Below the pieces are notes generated by a model. That model did no database searches and was not told where the DNA came from. It was given only the letters and a program-made list of their open reading frames with translations. Shown piece after piece: positions 40,715 to 48,121 of a DNA stretch of 64,000 nt. This stretch comes from Taklimakanibacter deserti (lineage in GTDB: Bacteria > Pseudomonadota > Alphaproteobacteria > Rhizobiales > Aestuariivirgaceae). How positions within the stretch are numbered: the stretch's first letter is position 1; every line of letters begins with the position of its first letter. The stretch spans positions 1 through 64,000 of the forward strand of contig QORU01000006.1 of assembly GCA_003574785.1 (NCBI GenBank), in the 5' to 3' direction. The translations under genes were made by a program, and so were the position numbers.

Positions 40715-42075
40715 TCTGGAAGCTCCATTGTCTTGTCGAATTGCTTTCTCGAAGAAACTGCCATCGCGTTGTTCATTTCTGCGATGAGATTTGCGAACAT
40801 GACATCGGCCTGATCAGCCTTGCGGCGCAGGTTCTCCATGATCTTGCGTTCGCCTTCGGTCATGACAACATCGACCGTTACCGGCTGTTTCTGGCCGAAG
40901 CGCCAACAGCGGCGCACCGCCTGGTAATACTGCTCGAATGAATGCGAGGGAAAATAGACGACATGCGCGCAATGCTGGAAGTTGAGGCCGAGCGCGCCGA
41001 TTTTCGGCTTGGTAACCAGCACTCGGACGCTGCCGTCAATGAAGGCCAAGAAGTTGCGCTCTTTGACTTCGGAGCTTTGAGAGCCAGAAACCTGGGCGGC
41101 GCCGGGGATGATTTTCTCCAGCAAGTCCGCCTCCTGATCGAATTGGCACCAAGCGATCGCTGGCCTGTCATGCGCAACCAGTTGCGCCGCGCGCTCACAT
41201 CGCTCACGGATCGTTCTCTTTTTCTCTTCGCGCTGTTGCGGCAACGTGGTGGCCGCCATCGGGATCAGATATCCATCCGGCAGCGTCTCGGCATTCACCA
41301 GATGAGAGTTTTCAACCAGCGCGGGAAGTTTGAAGGCCGCGTCATCAAAGCCGAGATCGGACGGATTCCGCATGGCCCGGGCCCATGAACAGACCCACCG
41401 CCAGAACGGCAATTCAGCATGGCCCTTGAAGCGCCACTTCGGAGCCTCGCCATAGTGGCGACGGGTCGCGCTGTTGTTCTGGTCATTCTTGAAGAAACGA
41501 TTGAGCATGTCCATCTGGCCGAGATAGCCCAAGGCCTCGGAGGACGTGCCTAGCTCTACATAGTCATTCGGCGCCGCCGTGGCTGTCGCCAGGAGCCGAT
41601 ACGGCACCTTGCGCATAAAGTCGGTTATCTCGGCCTTGCGCGCGCCGTCGAATGATTTGAGGATTGAGCTTTCATCGCAGACGACGCCAGCAAAGTCGGC
41701 CGGGTTGAAACGCTCAAGACGCTCATAGTTGGTCACCACAAGCTTGCCGGGCAAGCTGCCGTCGGATGAGCGGTGAGCCTCAATACCGAACTTCTCGGCT
41801 TCCCTGATGGTCTGACCTGCAACAGCCAATGGAGTGAGGACGAGGACCGGGCGGTTGGTGTGCTCGATGACATTCTGCGCCCAGGTCAGGAACTGGACTG
41901 TCTTGCCTAGGCCGCAGTCCTCGAAGAGCGCGGCCCTGCCCTTGCGGACGGCGTAATGGACCATCGCTTGCTGGAAGTCGAAAAGCTGTGGCGGGATGAA
42001 GGTGGGGACAAACCCGCTGTCAGCCCCTTCATGGACCTTGCGGTTCAGAAACTCGGAATATCGGACGTCCATCAT
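40702..42075 (-). CDS. Phage SNF2-like superfamily 2 helicase
   Basis: 457 residues. Walker A is EDCGLGKT (52-59), motif II 'GVVCDESSILKSFDG', motif III 'RLLATATAAPND' and motif VI 'YYQAVRRCWRFGQKQPVTVD', the SNF2/DEAD-like pattern. It likely acts as a translocase in phage replication or recombination. A start at 42072 or 42075 overlaps the RuvC-like stop. Confidence 0.85.
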   Translation of the reverse strand: MMDVRYSEFLNRKVHEGADSGFVPTFIPPQLFDFQQAMVHYAVRKGRAALFEDCGLGKTVQFLTWAQNVIEHTNRPVLVLTPLAVAGQTIREAEKFGIEAHRSSDGSLPGKLVVTNYERLERFNPADFAGVVCDESSILKSFDGARKAEITDFMRKVPYRLLATATAAPNDYVELGTSSEALGYLGQMDMLNRFFKNDQNNSATRRHYGEAPKWRFKGHAELPFWRWVCSWARAMRNPSDLGFDDAAFKLPALVENSHLVNAETLPDGYLIPMAATTLPQQREEKKRTIRERCERAAQLVAHDRPAIAWCQFDQEADLLEKIIPGAAQVSGSQSSEVKERNFLAFIDGSVRVLVTKPKIGALGLNFQHCAHVVYFPSHSFEQYYQAVRRCWRFGQKQPVTVDVVMTEGERKIMENLRRKADQADVMFANLIAEMNNAMAVSSRKQFDKTMELPEWAA

Positions 42076-42653
42076 TGCGCCGCCCTCCGCGCTTCATCGG
42101 CGGCGCTCTGCTGCCGGCGCTTCGTCACGCCGGCGCGGACCTTGTAAATCTTGTCGGCGTGTTTGCAGCCGTAATCCCAGATCAGGCAGGCCTCGGCGAT
42201 GTTGTGGTCCTCGACCAGCCAATTCCGGCGCAGGCATTCAGCTAAGGCCATAGATTTCCACGCCTCGCTTTCGCTGCCCTGCCCCTTCGTCGGCCTGCTG
42301 CCGGCGTATTCCTCGCGGCGCCAGTCCGATATGTCGACGATCCAGAAGCCGAGGTCGGCATCGAGCCCGGCGAGTTCAGCGGCGTCTTCCAGGGTCAGCA
42401 GCACGCGCGCCTGCTTCATGAAGACCGGCATGTTGAAGCCGTGCTTGCGGACGAAGATGTTCTCCACATAGGCGCGCTCGGCGCCGATCCCTTTGAGGAA
42501 GTTCTTCGCCCATTCGCGGACGTAGCGACCAAGCCGCTGGGTGTTGTCGCCATAATCGGGAAGTTCCTGCAGCCCGCGCACCGGAACGGACCCAGGTTCA
42601 CCCCAGGCCCACCCGATGCGCCGAACAGCTTGGTCGAACGCCGCGATGATCAT
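42072..42653 (-). CDS. RuvC-like Holliday junction resolvase
   Basis: 193 residues with an RNase H/RuvC-type fold. 'MIIAAFDQAVRRIGWAWGEP' supplies Asp7, 'GAERAYVENIFVRKHGFNMP' supplies Glu64, and 'EDHNIAEACLIWDYGCKHAD' holds the C-terminal acidic residues. Phages use such enzymes to debranch DNA before packaging. It is downstream of the GapR-like gene. Confidence 0.8.
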   Translation of the reverse strand: MIIAAFDQAVRRIGWAWGEPGSVPVRGLQELPDYGDNTQRLGRYVREWAKNFLKGIGAERAYVENIFVRKHGFNMPVFMKQARVLLTLEDAAELAGLDADLGFWIVDISDWRREEYAGSRPTKGQGSESEAWKSMALAECLRRNWLVEDHNIAEACLIWDYGCKHADKIYKVRAGVTKRRQQSAADEARRAAQ

Positions 42654-43087
42654 CAGTTCAGCGCCGCGCCTGCCGCTTCGGGATGCTTGCCGGCGGCGGC
42701 TTGGCCGAGCGGTGTGCCATCGAGCGCGCCGAGCGCGTGCAGGAACTGCTCGTAAGTCTCGCGCTGGTCGGCGTCGAGGCTGTCGGCCACCTGCTCGAGC
42801 TTCTGTTCCAGACGGCGCTTGCGCAGGATCGTCTTGAATTCCTTCTTCGAGAACCCGGCCTCGGCCGCTTCCTTCACGATCTCGGCTTGGTCTTCACGGT
42901 GCGGCGTGCAGGCTTCCTGCGCGTTCGACATGATGTCGTCGATCTCGCTCTGCACGTTCTCGTACCGCTTGATGAACTTCATCAGCTTTTTGCCGTTGAT
43001 GCCCGGCCCGTTCATCTTGTCCGAGGTCTCGTCGTCGAGGACGCGATTTCCCCCGATGTCGTCGTCTATCTTGGCGCCCTTCGGCAT
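42653..43087 (-). CDS. GapR/DUF2312-like coiled-coil DNA-binding protein
   Basis: 144 residues. 'KLMKFIKRYENVQSEIDDIM' then 'AEAGFSKKEFKTILRKRRLE' and 'QRETYEQFLHALGALDG' resemble the GapR pattern, where a coiled coil is followed by a basic helix and an EAxLDxYxxAL end. GapR binds overtwisted DNA ahead of replication and transcription. Assignment rests on pattern resemblance only. Confidence 0.55.
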   Translation of the reverse strand: MPKGAKIDDDIGGNRVLDDETSDKMNGPGINGKKLMKFIKRYENVQSEIDDIMSNAQEACTPHREDQAEIVKEAAEAGFSKKEFKTILRKRRLEQKLEQVADSLDADQRETYEQFLHALGALDGTPLGQAAAGKHPEAAGAALN

Positions 43088-43104
43088 GGCTTCTCTCCTT
43101 CAGT

Positions 43105-43482
43105 TTAAGCCGCAGTCGCGGCGGTGGGTTGCTGTTGCGTGAGCCGGGCTCGGGTCGCTGCGTCGAGCGAGTAACCGACGCCCCAAACGGCGGTGATCTC
43201 GATGCCAAATGGCTCGAGCTTCTTGCGGACATGATGGGCGTGGACCTTGATCGTGTCCCGGCATCGCGCCTCAGGGCTGTCGCTATAGAGCAGCGCGTCG
43301 AGCGCCGCGAAGGTCACGACCTCGCGCTTGGCGAGCGCGCGGATAAAGTTGGTCCGAAACGCCGTCAGCCCCCACTCTGTGGGGAGGCACAGATCAAGAT
43401 CGGCGATGGCGCCCTTGAGGATGTGGACTTGCTCTTCGAGCTCGTCGATCCGGACCCGCAGCGCTTGCTCCGTCCCCGCCAT
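43105..43482 (-). CDS. OmpR/PhoB-type winged-helix protein without receiver domain
   Basis: 125 residues. An N-terminal coiled coil ('RIDELEEQVHILKGAIADLD') leads into a Trans_reg_C-like wHTH: 'VTFAALDALLYSDSPEARCR', 'DTIKVHAHHVRKKLEPFGIE', 'ITAVWGVGYSLD'. There is no phosphoreceiver, so activity is not controlled by a sensor kinase directly. Similar stand-alone wHTH genes occur in rhizobial prophages. It may regulate early genes. Confidence 0.72.
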   Translation of the reverse strand: MAGTEQALRVRIDELEEQVHILKGAIADLDLCLPTEWGLTAFRTNFIRALAKREVVTFAALDALLYSDSPEARCRDTIKVHAHHVRKKLEPFGIEITAVWGVGYSLDAATRARLTQQQPTAATAA

Positions 43483-43488
43483 CGCGCC

Positions 43489-43653
43489 CTACTCCATGTC
43501 CCGAAGGATGGCATCAGGCCGCATGTCCAGCAGAAACCAGACGCCCGGAATCGCTTGTATCCACGTCAGGAGCTGCGGCGCGCGCCAGATCAGACGGCCG
43601 CTCTTGTCGACCGATGACAGCGCCCTGATTTCTTGAGCGACCTTCCCCGCCAT
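43489..43653 (-). CDS. Small phage hypothetical protein
   Basis: 54 residues, 'MAGKVAQEIRALSSVDKSGR' followed by a hydrophobic 'LLTWIQAIPGVWFLLDMRPD'. It starts 3 nt after the preceding stop and ends 6 nt before the next gene. Unknown; possibly membrane-associated. Confidence 0.5.
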   Translation of the reverse strand: MAGKVAQEIRALSSVDKSGRLIWRAPQLLTWIQAIPGVWFLLDMRPDAILRDME

Positions 43654-43656
43654 GAC

Positions 43657-43797
43657 CTAGTCCTTCCGACCGGTGAGCGCGTCGAGCCGCTGCCTGCGCT
43701 CTCGCTCTGCCCGCAGATGATTGAGCCAGCGATGCGCCAGCCCGACAGCAATGGCGAGCCCGATGGCGCTGAGGAAGATGATGTCGGCGCCGATCAT
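43657..43797 (-). CDS. Very small membrane protein
   Basis: 46 residues. One membrane helix ('IIFLSAIGLAIAVGLAHRWL') is followed by a strongly basic tail ('HLRAERERRQRLDALTGRKD'). Single-helix phage proteins of this kind often inhibit host functions or affect lysis; nothing specific can be said. Confidence 0.5.
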   Translation of the reverse strand: MIGADIIFLSAIGLAIAVGLAHRWLNHLRAERERRQRLDALTGRKD

Positions 43798-43836
43798 CGC
43801 TCGCCCCCATCATCGGGGCGAACGCCGAGCAGCCAG

Positions 43837-44208
43837 TTAGAGGCGACCGTGCAGAAATGGGCGCAACTGATCAAGAACAGCGATAAGCTGTTCAATTTGC
43901 GGGCCATACATTTCGGGATCCGTCCGCTGCGCGTATTCGATGTTGGCGAGGACGCGCTTTGCGAGCCTGACTTTTTCGTCGCAGAATTGCTGATAGGCCT
44001 CTCTGATGTCATCGACTTCCTCAAACTCCGGCTTTTGCTCGCCGTAGAGAAAGCGCTTGATCCGACCAGGCGCCAGCGGAGACCGCCACCGATTGTTGTT
44101 GATGCGTGCAAGGCGCCTTCTCGCTTCTGTGATTTTCTGTTGCAGCTTGCCGGGACCGGCAATTAAGCCGAGCTTGTCCTGGACTCTCAACGCAGCCGTA
44201 CTACTCAC
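43837..44208 (-). CDS. Putative phage regulator, first gene of the leftward operon
   Basis: 123 residues. 'KLQQKITEARRRLARINNNR' and 'WRSPLAPGRIKRFLYGEQKP' follow the pattern of small alphaproteobacterial phage HTH proteins in which 'WxxxRVKDIWYGEAR' precedes an acidic helix. A DNA-binding, possibly CII-like role is inferred. The GTG at 44208 is preferred because GGGGGAA lies 6 nt upstream; a GTG at 44265 is in frame but has no ribosome site. Confidence 0.5.
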   Translation of the reverse strand: MSSTAALRVQDKLGLIAGPGKLQQKITEARRRLARINNNRWRSPLAPGRIKRFLYGEQKPEFEEVDDIREAYQQFCDEKVRLAKRVLANIEYAQRTDPEMYGPQIEQLIAVLDQLRPFLHGRL

Positions 44209-44534
44209 TGACTGTTCCCCCGTTGGAACTCTAGCCGAACAAACGGAACGTTTTTCTTCCACCACAGAATGGCTCCCGACTATGTTGCTCTCCAGCGACG
44301 GAGATGCACACAGCTACGGAAGAACAGGAGCGATGAAAGACAGAGGAATTCATGGAGGGGCGGGCGTAGACCGCGATTGGAGCCCGCCCCTCATCGGTGG
44401 CCCCCACCGAAACTGAGATGCCGCAACGGGACTTCCCCCACCCCGAAGCGAAGAGCGGCCGCTTGCGTGACGCGGCGGTCGCTACCCTTTCCCCCGCGCA
44501 GCCGAAGGGCACTCCCACGCCCCGAGGCGACGCA

Positions 44535-44608
44535 GGCGAGGGCCGGCATCGTGCGCCGCCCTCGCCACTGAGAGATTGGCCGGCCGCTCGTTGCTGCGAG
44601 CGCCGGCC
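44535..44608. ncRNA. Candidate structured RNA: tandem GC-rich hairpins
   Basis: Hairpin A: GGCGAGGGC/GCCCTCGCC with a 14-nt loop. Hairpin B: GGCCGGC(C)GCTCG/CGAGCGCCGGCC with a 6-nt loop. Neither has an adjoining T-run on either strand, so they are not ordinary terminators. They could be a leader, antisense or protein-binding RNA in the control region. Confidence 0.3.
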
Positions 44609-44674
44609 AGAATGGTCAGATGAGAACAACCGACCGCAACCGCCAATGGAAGAATGAAGTCCCGCAATGGAACC

Positions 44675-44694
44675 AGTTGCAATACTGTGCAACT
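44675..44694. promoter_or_regulatory. Perfect palindrome, candidate operator
   Basis: AGTTGCA-ATACTG-TGCAACT. It differs from the TTGCC-N5-GGCAA operators of the CI region, so it would serve another regulator, for example the wHTH or the putative regulator encoded just to the left. Confidence 0.45.
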
Positions 44695-44841
44695 TTGAAA
44701 CAAATTGCCTGATTGTACAGTTTTTAATCACTGACAAGTGAAAGGATACTTGATGCCGCACCTTCACATTCGAAGAAAACTTAACATAATGTTTAATTTG
44801 GCCTGGGGTGGGCTTCTTCGAAATGGAATAAGGGGCGGCAG

Positions 44842-45132
44842 ATGGGACAAGATTGGTTTCCGTCATTGGGAAGCCTCGTCATGAGCGAGGGCGATGACGG
44901 TATGGAGCATGGCGTTTTGACGGAACCGACGCCGATTCCGTGTCTCCTGGTCTCGGGATGGGACATCGAGATCATAGGCGGAACGGTTCGGCTGATTGGC
45001 TGGGTGGAACTTCCCTACATAGGCGGTCAGACCAAGGAACGGCGCATCATTGCGCGACACGCCATGACCGACGAGGCGGGCCGCCTGCTGATGTCCAGGC
45101 TCCGAAAGAAGCTGGCTCGAGGCGGCCACTGA
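44842..45132 (+). CDS. Phage hypothetical protein convergent with cro
   Basis: 96 residues. 'WDIEIIGGTVRLIGWVELPY', 'GGQTKERRIIARHAMTDEAG' and 'RLLMSRLRKKLARGGH' fit a small protein family seen in rhizobial prophages, of unknown function. It runs against the Cro-like gene and ends 2 bp from its stop. Confidence 0.65.
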   Translation: MGQDWFPSLGSLVMSEGDDGMEHGVLTEPTPIPCLLVSGWDIEIIGGTVRLIGWVELPYIGGQTKERRIIARHAMTDEAGRLLMSRLRKKLARGGH

Positions 45133-45134
45133 GG

Positions 45135-45341
45135 TCATGAGATCCCCGCGAAGGCGGCCATCAGCTTGGCGGCGAGCACCTTCCTCCCGGTACCCCGTTC
45201 GATGTCCTCGGCGAGATCGAAGGACGGCCGGCGCTGGCCCTTTACCAGCCTGGTTATTGTGCTCGGCGCCCTGTCGATGCGCTCGGCAAGCCGGGACGGC
45301 GTGTCGTCGGAGGTGGCGAAATAGCGCTCAAGCGGGTTCAT
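45135..45341 (-). CDS. Cro-like HTH repressor
   Basis: 68 residues. 'NPLERYFATSDDTPSRLAER' and 'IDRAPSTITRLVKGQRRPSF' is a YdaS/Cro-type HTH. The ATG at 45341 lies just inside operator O1; a TTG at 45359 would extend it by six residues. It is transcribed away from CI across the shared operator region, the cro position. Confidence 0.78.
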   Translation of the reverse strand: MNPLERYFATSDDTPSRLAERIDRAPSTITRLVKGQRRPSFDLAEDIERGTGRKVLAAKLMAAFAGIS

Positions 45342-45352
45342 GCCGACGATCT

Positions 45353-45425
45353 TTGCCAAATAGGCAAGTTTTCGTCAAGCGGAATTTGCCAAATAGGCGG
45401 TGGCGTTATTTTGCCAATCTGGCAA
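45353..45425. promoter_or_regulatory. OR-like operator group between cro and cI
   Basis: Three 15-bp sites of the form TTGCC-N5-GGCAA: 45353-45367 (TTGCCAAATAGGCAA, perfect), 45386-45400 (TTGCCAAATAGGCGG, two mismatches in the right half) and 45411-45425 (TTGCCAATCTGGCAA, perfect). The last ends 9 bp before the cI start codon and the first begins 11 bp upstream of the cro start. A matching group exists at 47843-47909. Confidence 0.85.
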
Positions 45426-45434
45426 TACGACGGT

Positions 45435-46178
45435 ATGGAGTTTCCTAACCGCATACGGGAATTGAGAAAATCCCGAATTGTCGACGGTAAGAAGATGACG
45501 CTCGAACAACTTTCCGAGCGGACTGGATTGTCGACGCCCTACCTCTCCCGCCTGGAAAGAGGCGAAGAGCGGAACCTCAACTTGAAGACCTTGGGCAGGA
45601 TTTCCGCCGCCCTTGGTGCCAAGCCTGCTGACATACTTGTGCAGGACGATCACATACCCTCCGAGCAAATAGCGGCCGAAATGACAGAGCCGACCAGGGA
45701 GGAAGGTGGTGATCTATTGGATTACGCAGGTATTGTAGAAGCCGGCGCGTTCCGCGAGGTCGACGAGCTCGACCAGCGGCAGCCGCACAAGATCCCGTTC
45801 CTTCGCAGTCCGAAATACCCCATGGCCCGCCACATGGCCTTCAAGGTCGCCGGTGATTCGATGGACCTCGAGAAGATGCTCGACGGCATGTGGGCCGAGG
45901 TCGTCGATGCCGAGCAGTTTTTCGAGTATTACGGCCCGCTGAAAGACGGTGATATCGTCGTCGTCGAGCGCACCAAGGACCAGGGCGCTTTGCGGGAGCG
46001 CACCGTCAAGCAGCTCCGCGTCTATGCCGATCGCTGGGAGCTTCAGCCCCGGTCATCGAACCCGCGGCACAAGCCGATTGTCGTGTTGCCTGGAATGGAC
46101 CATTTGCAGGACAAGTCCGTTGCCGTGATCGGCCTTGTGCTGACCTGGGGGATGCTTTCCACCGACCGCCGCCCCTGA
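45435..46178 (+). CDS. CI-like phage repressor (HTH plus LexA/S24 peptidase)
   Basis: 247 residues. The N-terminal XRE HTH is 'MTLEQLSERTGLSTPYLSRL' with 'LKTLGRISAALGAKPADILV'. The C-terminal S24 domain has GDSM (Ser142) and a Lys near 192 in 'RTVKQLRVY'. Candidate Ala-Gly cleavage sites lie at 'YAGI' and 'EAGAF' (residues 97-105). Such repressors are inactivated by RecA-stimulated self-cleavage, so induction by DNA damage is expected. The ATG at 45435 follows the operators directly. Confidence 0.9.
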   Translation: MEFPNRIRELRKSRIVDGKKMTLEQLSERTGLSTPYLSRLERGEERNLNLKTLGRISAALGAKPADILVQDDHIPSEQIAAEMTEPTREEGGDLLDYAGIVEAGAFREVDELDQRQPHKIPFLRSPKYPMARHMAFKVAGDSMDLEKMLDGMWAEVVDAEQFFEYYGPLKDGDIVVVERTKDQGALRERTVKQLRVYADRWELQPRSSNPRHKPIVVLPGMDHLQDKSVAVIGLVLTWGMLSTDRRP

Positions 46179-46186
46179 AACGGGAA

Positions 46187-46215
46187 AGGCCCCGGCGATT
46201 CAGTCACCGGGGCCT
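46187..46215. terminator. Bidirectional hairpin between cI and the porin gene
   Basis: A 9-bp perfect stem AGGCCCCGG/CCGGGGCCT with an 11-nt loop, 9 bp past the cI stop and between convergent genes. No long T-run, so efficiency is uncertain. Confidence 0.6.
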
Positions 46216-46282
46216 CCCGTAGGGGATCGAGGTTAGGGCCAAGAAGTGGGAACAACCTAACCCTAGCTCAATCCTTTCCGCT

Positions 46283-47602
46283 TTATGGGAACCGCAAGAA
46301 GGTGCCGAACCACACCTGCAGGCTGTCGCCATCGTCTTCGATCCCGGCGGTGCTGCCGGGAGCGTTCACGAAATCGTTGAACTCGACATAGGTAGCGCCG
46401 AAGCCCAGCGTGACCTGGCTGACCGGATCCCAGAAGATGCCGCCGTTGAAGCCGAGCGCTTCGCCGCCGACATCGTAGTCTTCGTAGCCGATGCCCAGTT
46501 CCAGCCTTGTATCCTCGGACACATTGGCGATCACGCCGATGCTGCCGCCCCAGAACTCGTCATCCGTGGTGACCGGAGAGACGTTGTTCGCGTAGGACGA
46601 CGTGCCTTCGCCAACCACCGCAGCCGCGAGGAAGGTGAAGCTGTCAGCGATGCCGACCGTGGCGCCGCCGCCGATTGCCCAATCGGTCGACCCGAATTCG
46701 TCGTCCTGAAGGAGGCCGACGATCTGAGCCGTGAAGGCGTCAGACGAGTACATCAAATAGGCCTGGAGATTCGGGATATCCGACTTGTCTATCTCCGATG
46801 TCGATGTCGTCAGTACCACGAACGTGCCCGGGCCGGTGACGGTCGTCACAACAGCCGTGCCAGTCTGCACAGTCGTGATATTGTCCGGGTCTTCGACGGA
46901 GATCGCGAAGGCCAACGGGCCGCTCGTGAAGGTGAGGCGGAACTGCTCGTTGTTGACGTTCGACGGACCGACCGTGCGGATCGGGAGCGAGCTCACCAGC
47001 CAGTCATAAGAGGTCTGGAGAGCGCCGGTGTTGTCGTTATAGCCGGCCATCAGCTCCCATTCCGGAGCGAACTTCCACCAGCCATAGGCCTTGTTCATAT
47101 TCACGGATTCGGAGTAGTCGTTGAAGTTACCGCCGCCCGAAGCTTCGAGACGGAAGTAGCCGCCGACTTCGCCGACTGCCGTGTCGACCTTGCCCTTGAT
47201 GAAGATACGGCCACGATTGGCCACATCGAGCGTGTCGTCGCTGTGAGTGTCGTCGATATCGGTATAAATCAAGGCGGTGCGGATTTCGCCGCTGACCGAC
47301 ACTTCCGCGACCGGAGCCGCGTCAGCCGTCGGCACGACCGAGAGCGTGAAGCCCTGGTCGTCACGTACGCGATCGCCATAACGCTCAGGAAGAACGCCCT
47401 CGAACGTTCCCTGGCCGTCACGGATCGACAACAGGCTGTAGCCAGACGGCGCCGATGCCTGCGGCTGAGCCTCGAGCTGCGACACCCGGGTTTGCAGCGC
47501 TTCGATCTGCGCCTTCAAGTCAGCCAGGTCGTCCGCTCGAGCCGCCGTGGCCGTCACGGCGATCGCCGCGCTGCCCAGGAGTGCCCACTTCATCGTTCTC
47601 AT
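46283..47602 (-). CDS. Outer-membrane porin (alphaproteobacterial Porin_2-like), prophage-borne
   Basis: 439 residues. A signal peptide ('MRTMKWALLGSAAIAVTATA-ARA') is followed by a short periplasmic coiled coil ('LKAQIEALQTRVSQLEAQPQ') and a barrel: 'EVSVSGEIRTALIYTDIDDT', 'NRGRIFIKGKVDTAVGEVGG', 'NKAYGWWKFAPEWELMAGYN', ending 'VWFGTFLRFP'. The last residue is Pro, although the Phe two positions earlier may serve as sorting signal. It lies inside the immunity region between cI and the OL-like operators, so it should be expressed in lysogens, like phage PA-2's lc porin. Confidence 0.85.
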   Translation of the reverse strand: MRTMKWALLGSAAIAVTATAARADDLADLKAQIEALQTRVSQLEAQPQASAPSGYSLLSIRDGQGTFEGVLPERYGDRVRDDQGFTLSVVPTADAAPVAEVSVSGEIRTALIYTDIDDTHSDDTLDVANRGRIFIKGKVDTAVGEVGGYFRLEASGGGNFNDYSESVNMNKAYGWWKFAPEWELMAGYNDNTGALQTSYDWLVSSLPIRTVGPSNVNNEQFRLTFTSGPLAFAISVEDPDNITTVQTGTAVVTTVTGPGTFVVLTTSTSEIDKSDIPNLQAYLMYSSDAFTAQIVGLLQDDEFGSTDWAIGGGATVGIADSFTFLAAAVVGEGTSSYANNVSPVTTDDEFWGGSIGVIANVSEDTRLELGIGYEDYDVGGEALGFNGGIFWDPVSQVTLGFGATYVEFNDFVNAPGSTAGIEDDGDSLQVWFGTFLRFP

Positions 47603-47842
47603 TTTATGTTTCTCCCACTTCTGGAGTGTTTAATCGTGGCCCCCCGTTCCCCTACTCAAACCGGCTGTGGAAGGCTTTGCGCGAGTCTACGCGCTGGGTG
47701 AACTCTCTGCCCGACACGCCCGAGGGTCAAGTAACCCTGGCGACTCTGTGGCGGATTTTCGGCGAGTGTGGCTGGAAAACCACACTATTTTGAATGCTCG
47801 CTAACCATCGGAGATCGCGAGCCAATCTGCCGAAAACGGAAC
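47603..47842. other. Upstream region of the porin gene
   Basis: No gene is evident. The porin ribosome site (GGGAGAAACATAAA on the - strand) abuts 47602. The porin promoter should lie here or within the OL-like operators, which would place it under CI/Cro control. Confidence 0.5.
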
Positions 47843-47909
47843 TTGCCAGATAGACAATATTTGCCTAATCGGCAAGTCGCGTATTGACAAGAATTTGCCT
47901 ATTTGGCAA
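47843..47909. promoter_or_regulatory. OL-like operator group and early rightward promoter region
   Basis: Three 15-bp sites: 47843-47857 (TTGCCAGATAGACAA, one mismatch), 47861-47875 (TTGCCTAATCGGCAA) and 47895-47909 (TTGCCTATTTGGCAA), the last two perfect. A -35-like TTGACA lies at 47884-47889 between the second and third sites, pointing rightward toward the early operon that starts at 47934. CI bound here would close that promoter. Confidence 0.82.
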
Positions 47910-47933
47910 TGTCGTCCAATCAAGAGGGACGCC

Positions 47934-48119
47934 ATGATCCGCATCTCCGAACAGCAAGCCCGGCACTTCACGAACGCGGCCTACATCGCGGCCTTCAACG
48001 CCCGCTCCCCCGCCGAGGTCGCGCTCGACCTTCTCGACCACCAAGACGGCCGCTGGACGCGCGAGGACCGGGCGCGGCGGGGGGAGTTGGTGCGGGCCCT
48101 CGCAAGTCGGGAGGCGTAG
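47934..48119 (+). CDS. First early gene, small phage protein
   Basis: 61 residues, 'MIRISEQQARHFTNAAYIAA' and 'RSPAEVALDLLDHQDGRWTR'. GAGGGAC precedes the ATG. It overlaps no gene but ends 2 bp before the methyltransferase GTG. Unknown; first gene in the pL-like operon, a typical anti-host position. Confidence 0.6.
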   Translation: MIRISEQQARHFTNAAYIAAFNARSPAEVALDLLDHQDGRWTREDRARRGELVRALASREA

Positions 48120-48121
48120 CC

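Larger units (their letters stand above)
44209..44841. other. Non-coding control region with hairpins and a palindrome
   Basis: I see no convincing gene. Features: two strong GC-rich hairpins side by side (9-bp arms at 44535-44543/44558-44566 and a 12-bp stem with one bulged C at 44578-44608), and a perfect 7-bp palindrome AGTTGCA-N6-TGCAACT at 44675-44694. The right part (44,670-44,800) is A/T-rich and probably holds divergent promoters for the leftward operon and the + strand gene at 44842. Confidence 0.5.

Noticed and set aside
44231..44866. A 211-codon - strand frame over the gene-free control region
   Set aside because: Composition is unlike neighbouring proteins, it crosses strong hairpins and overlaps a better supported + strand gene.
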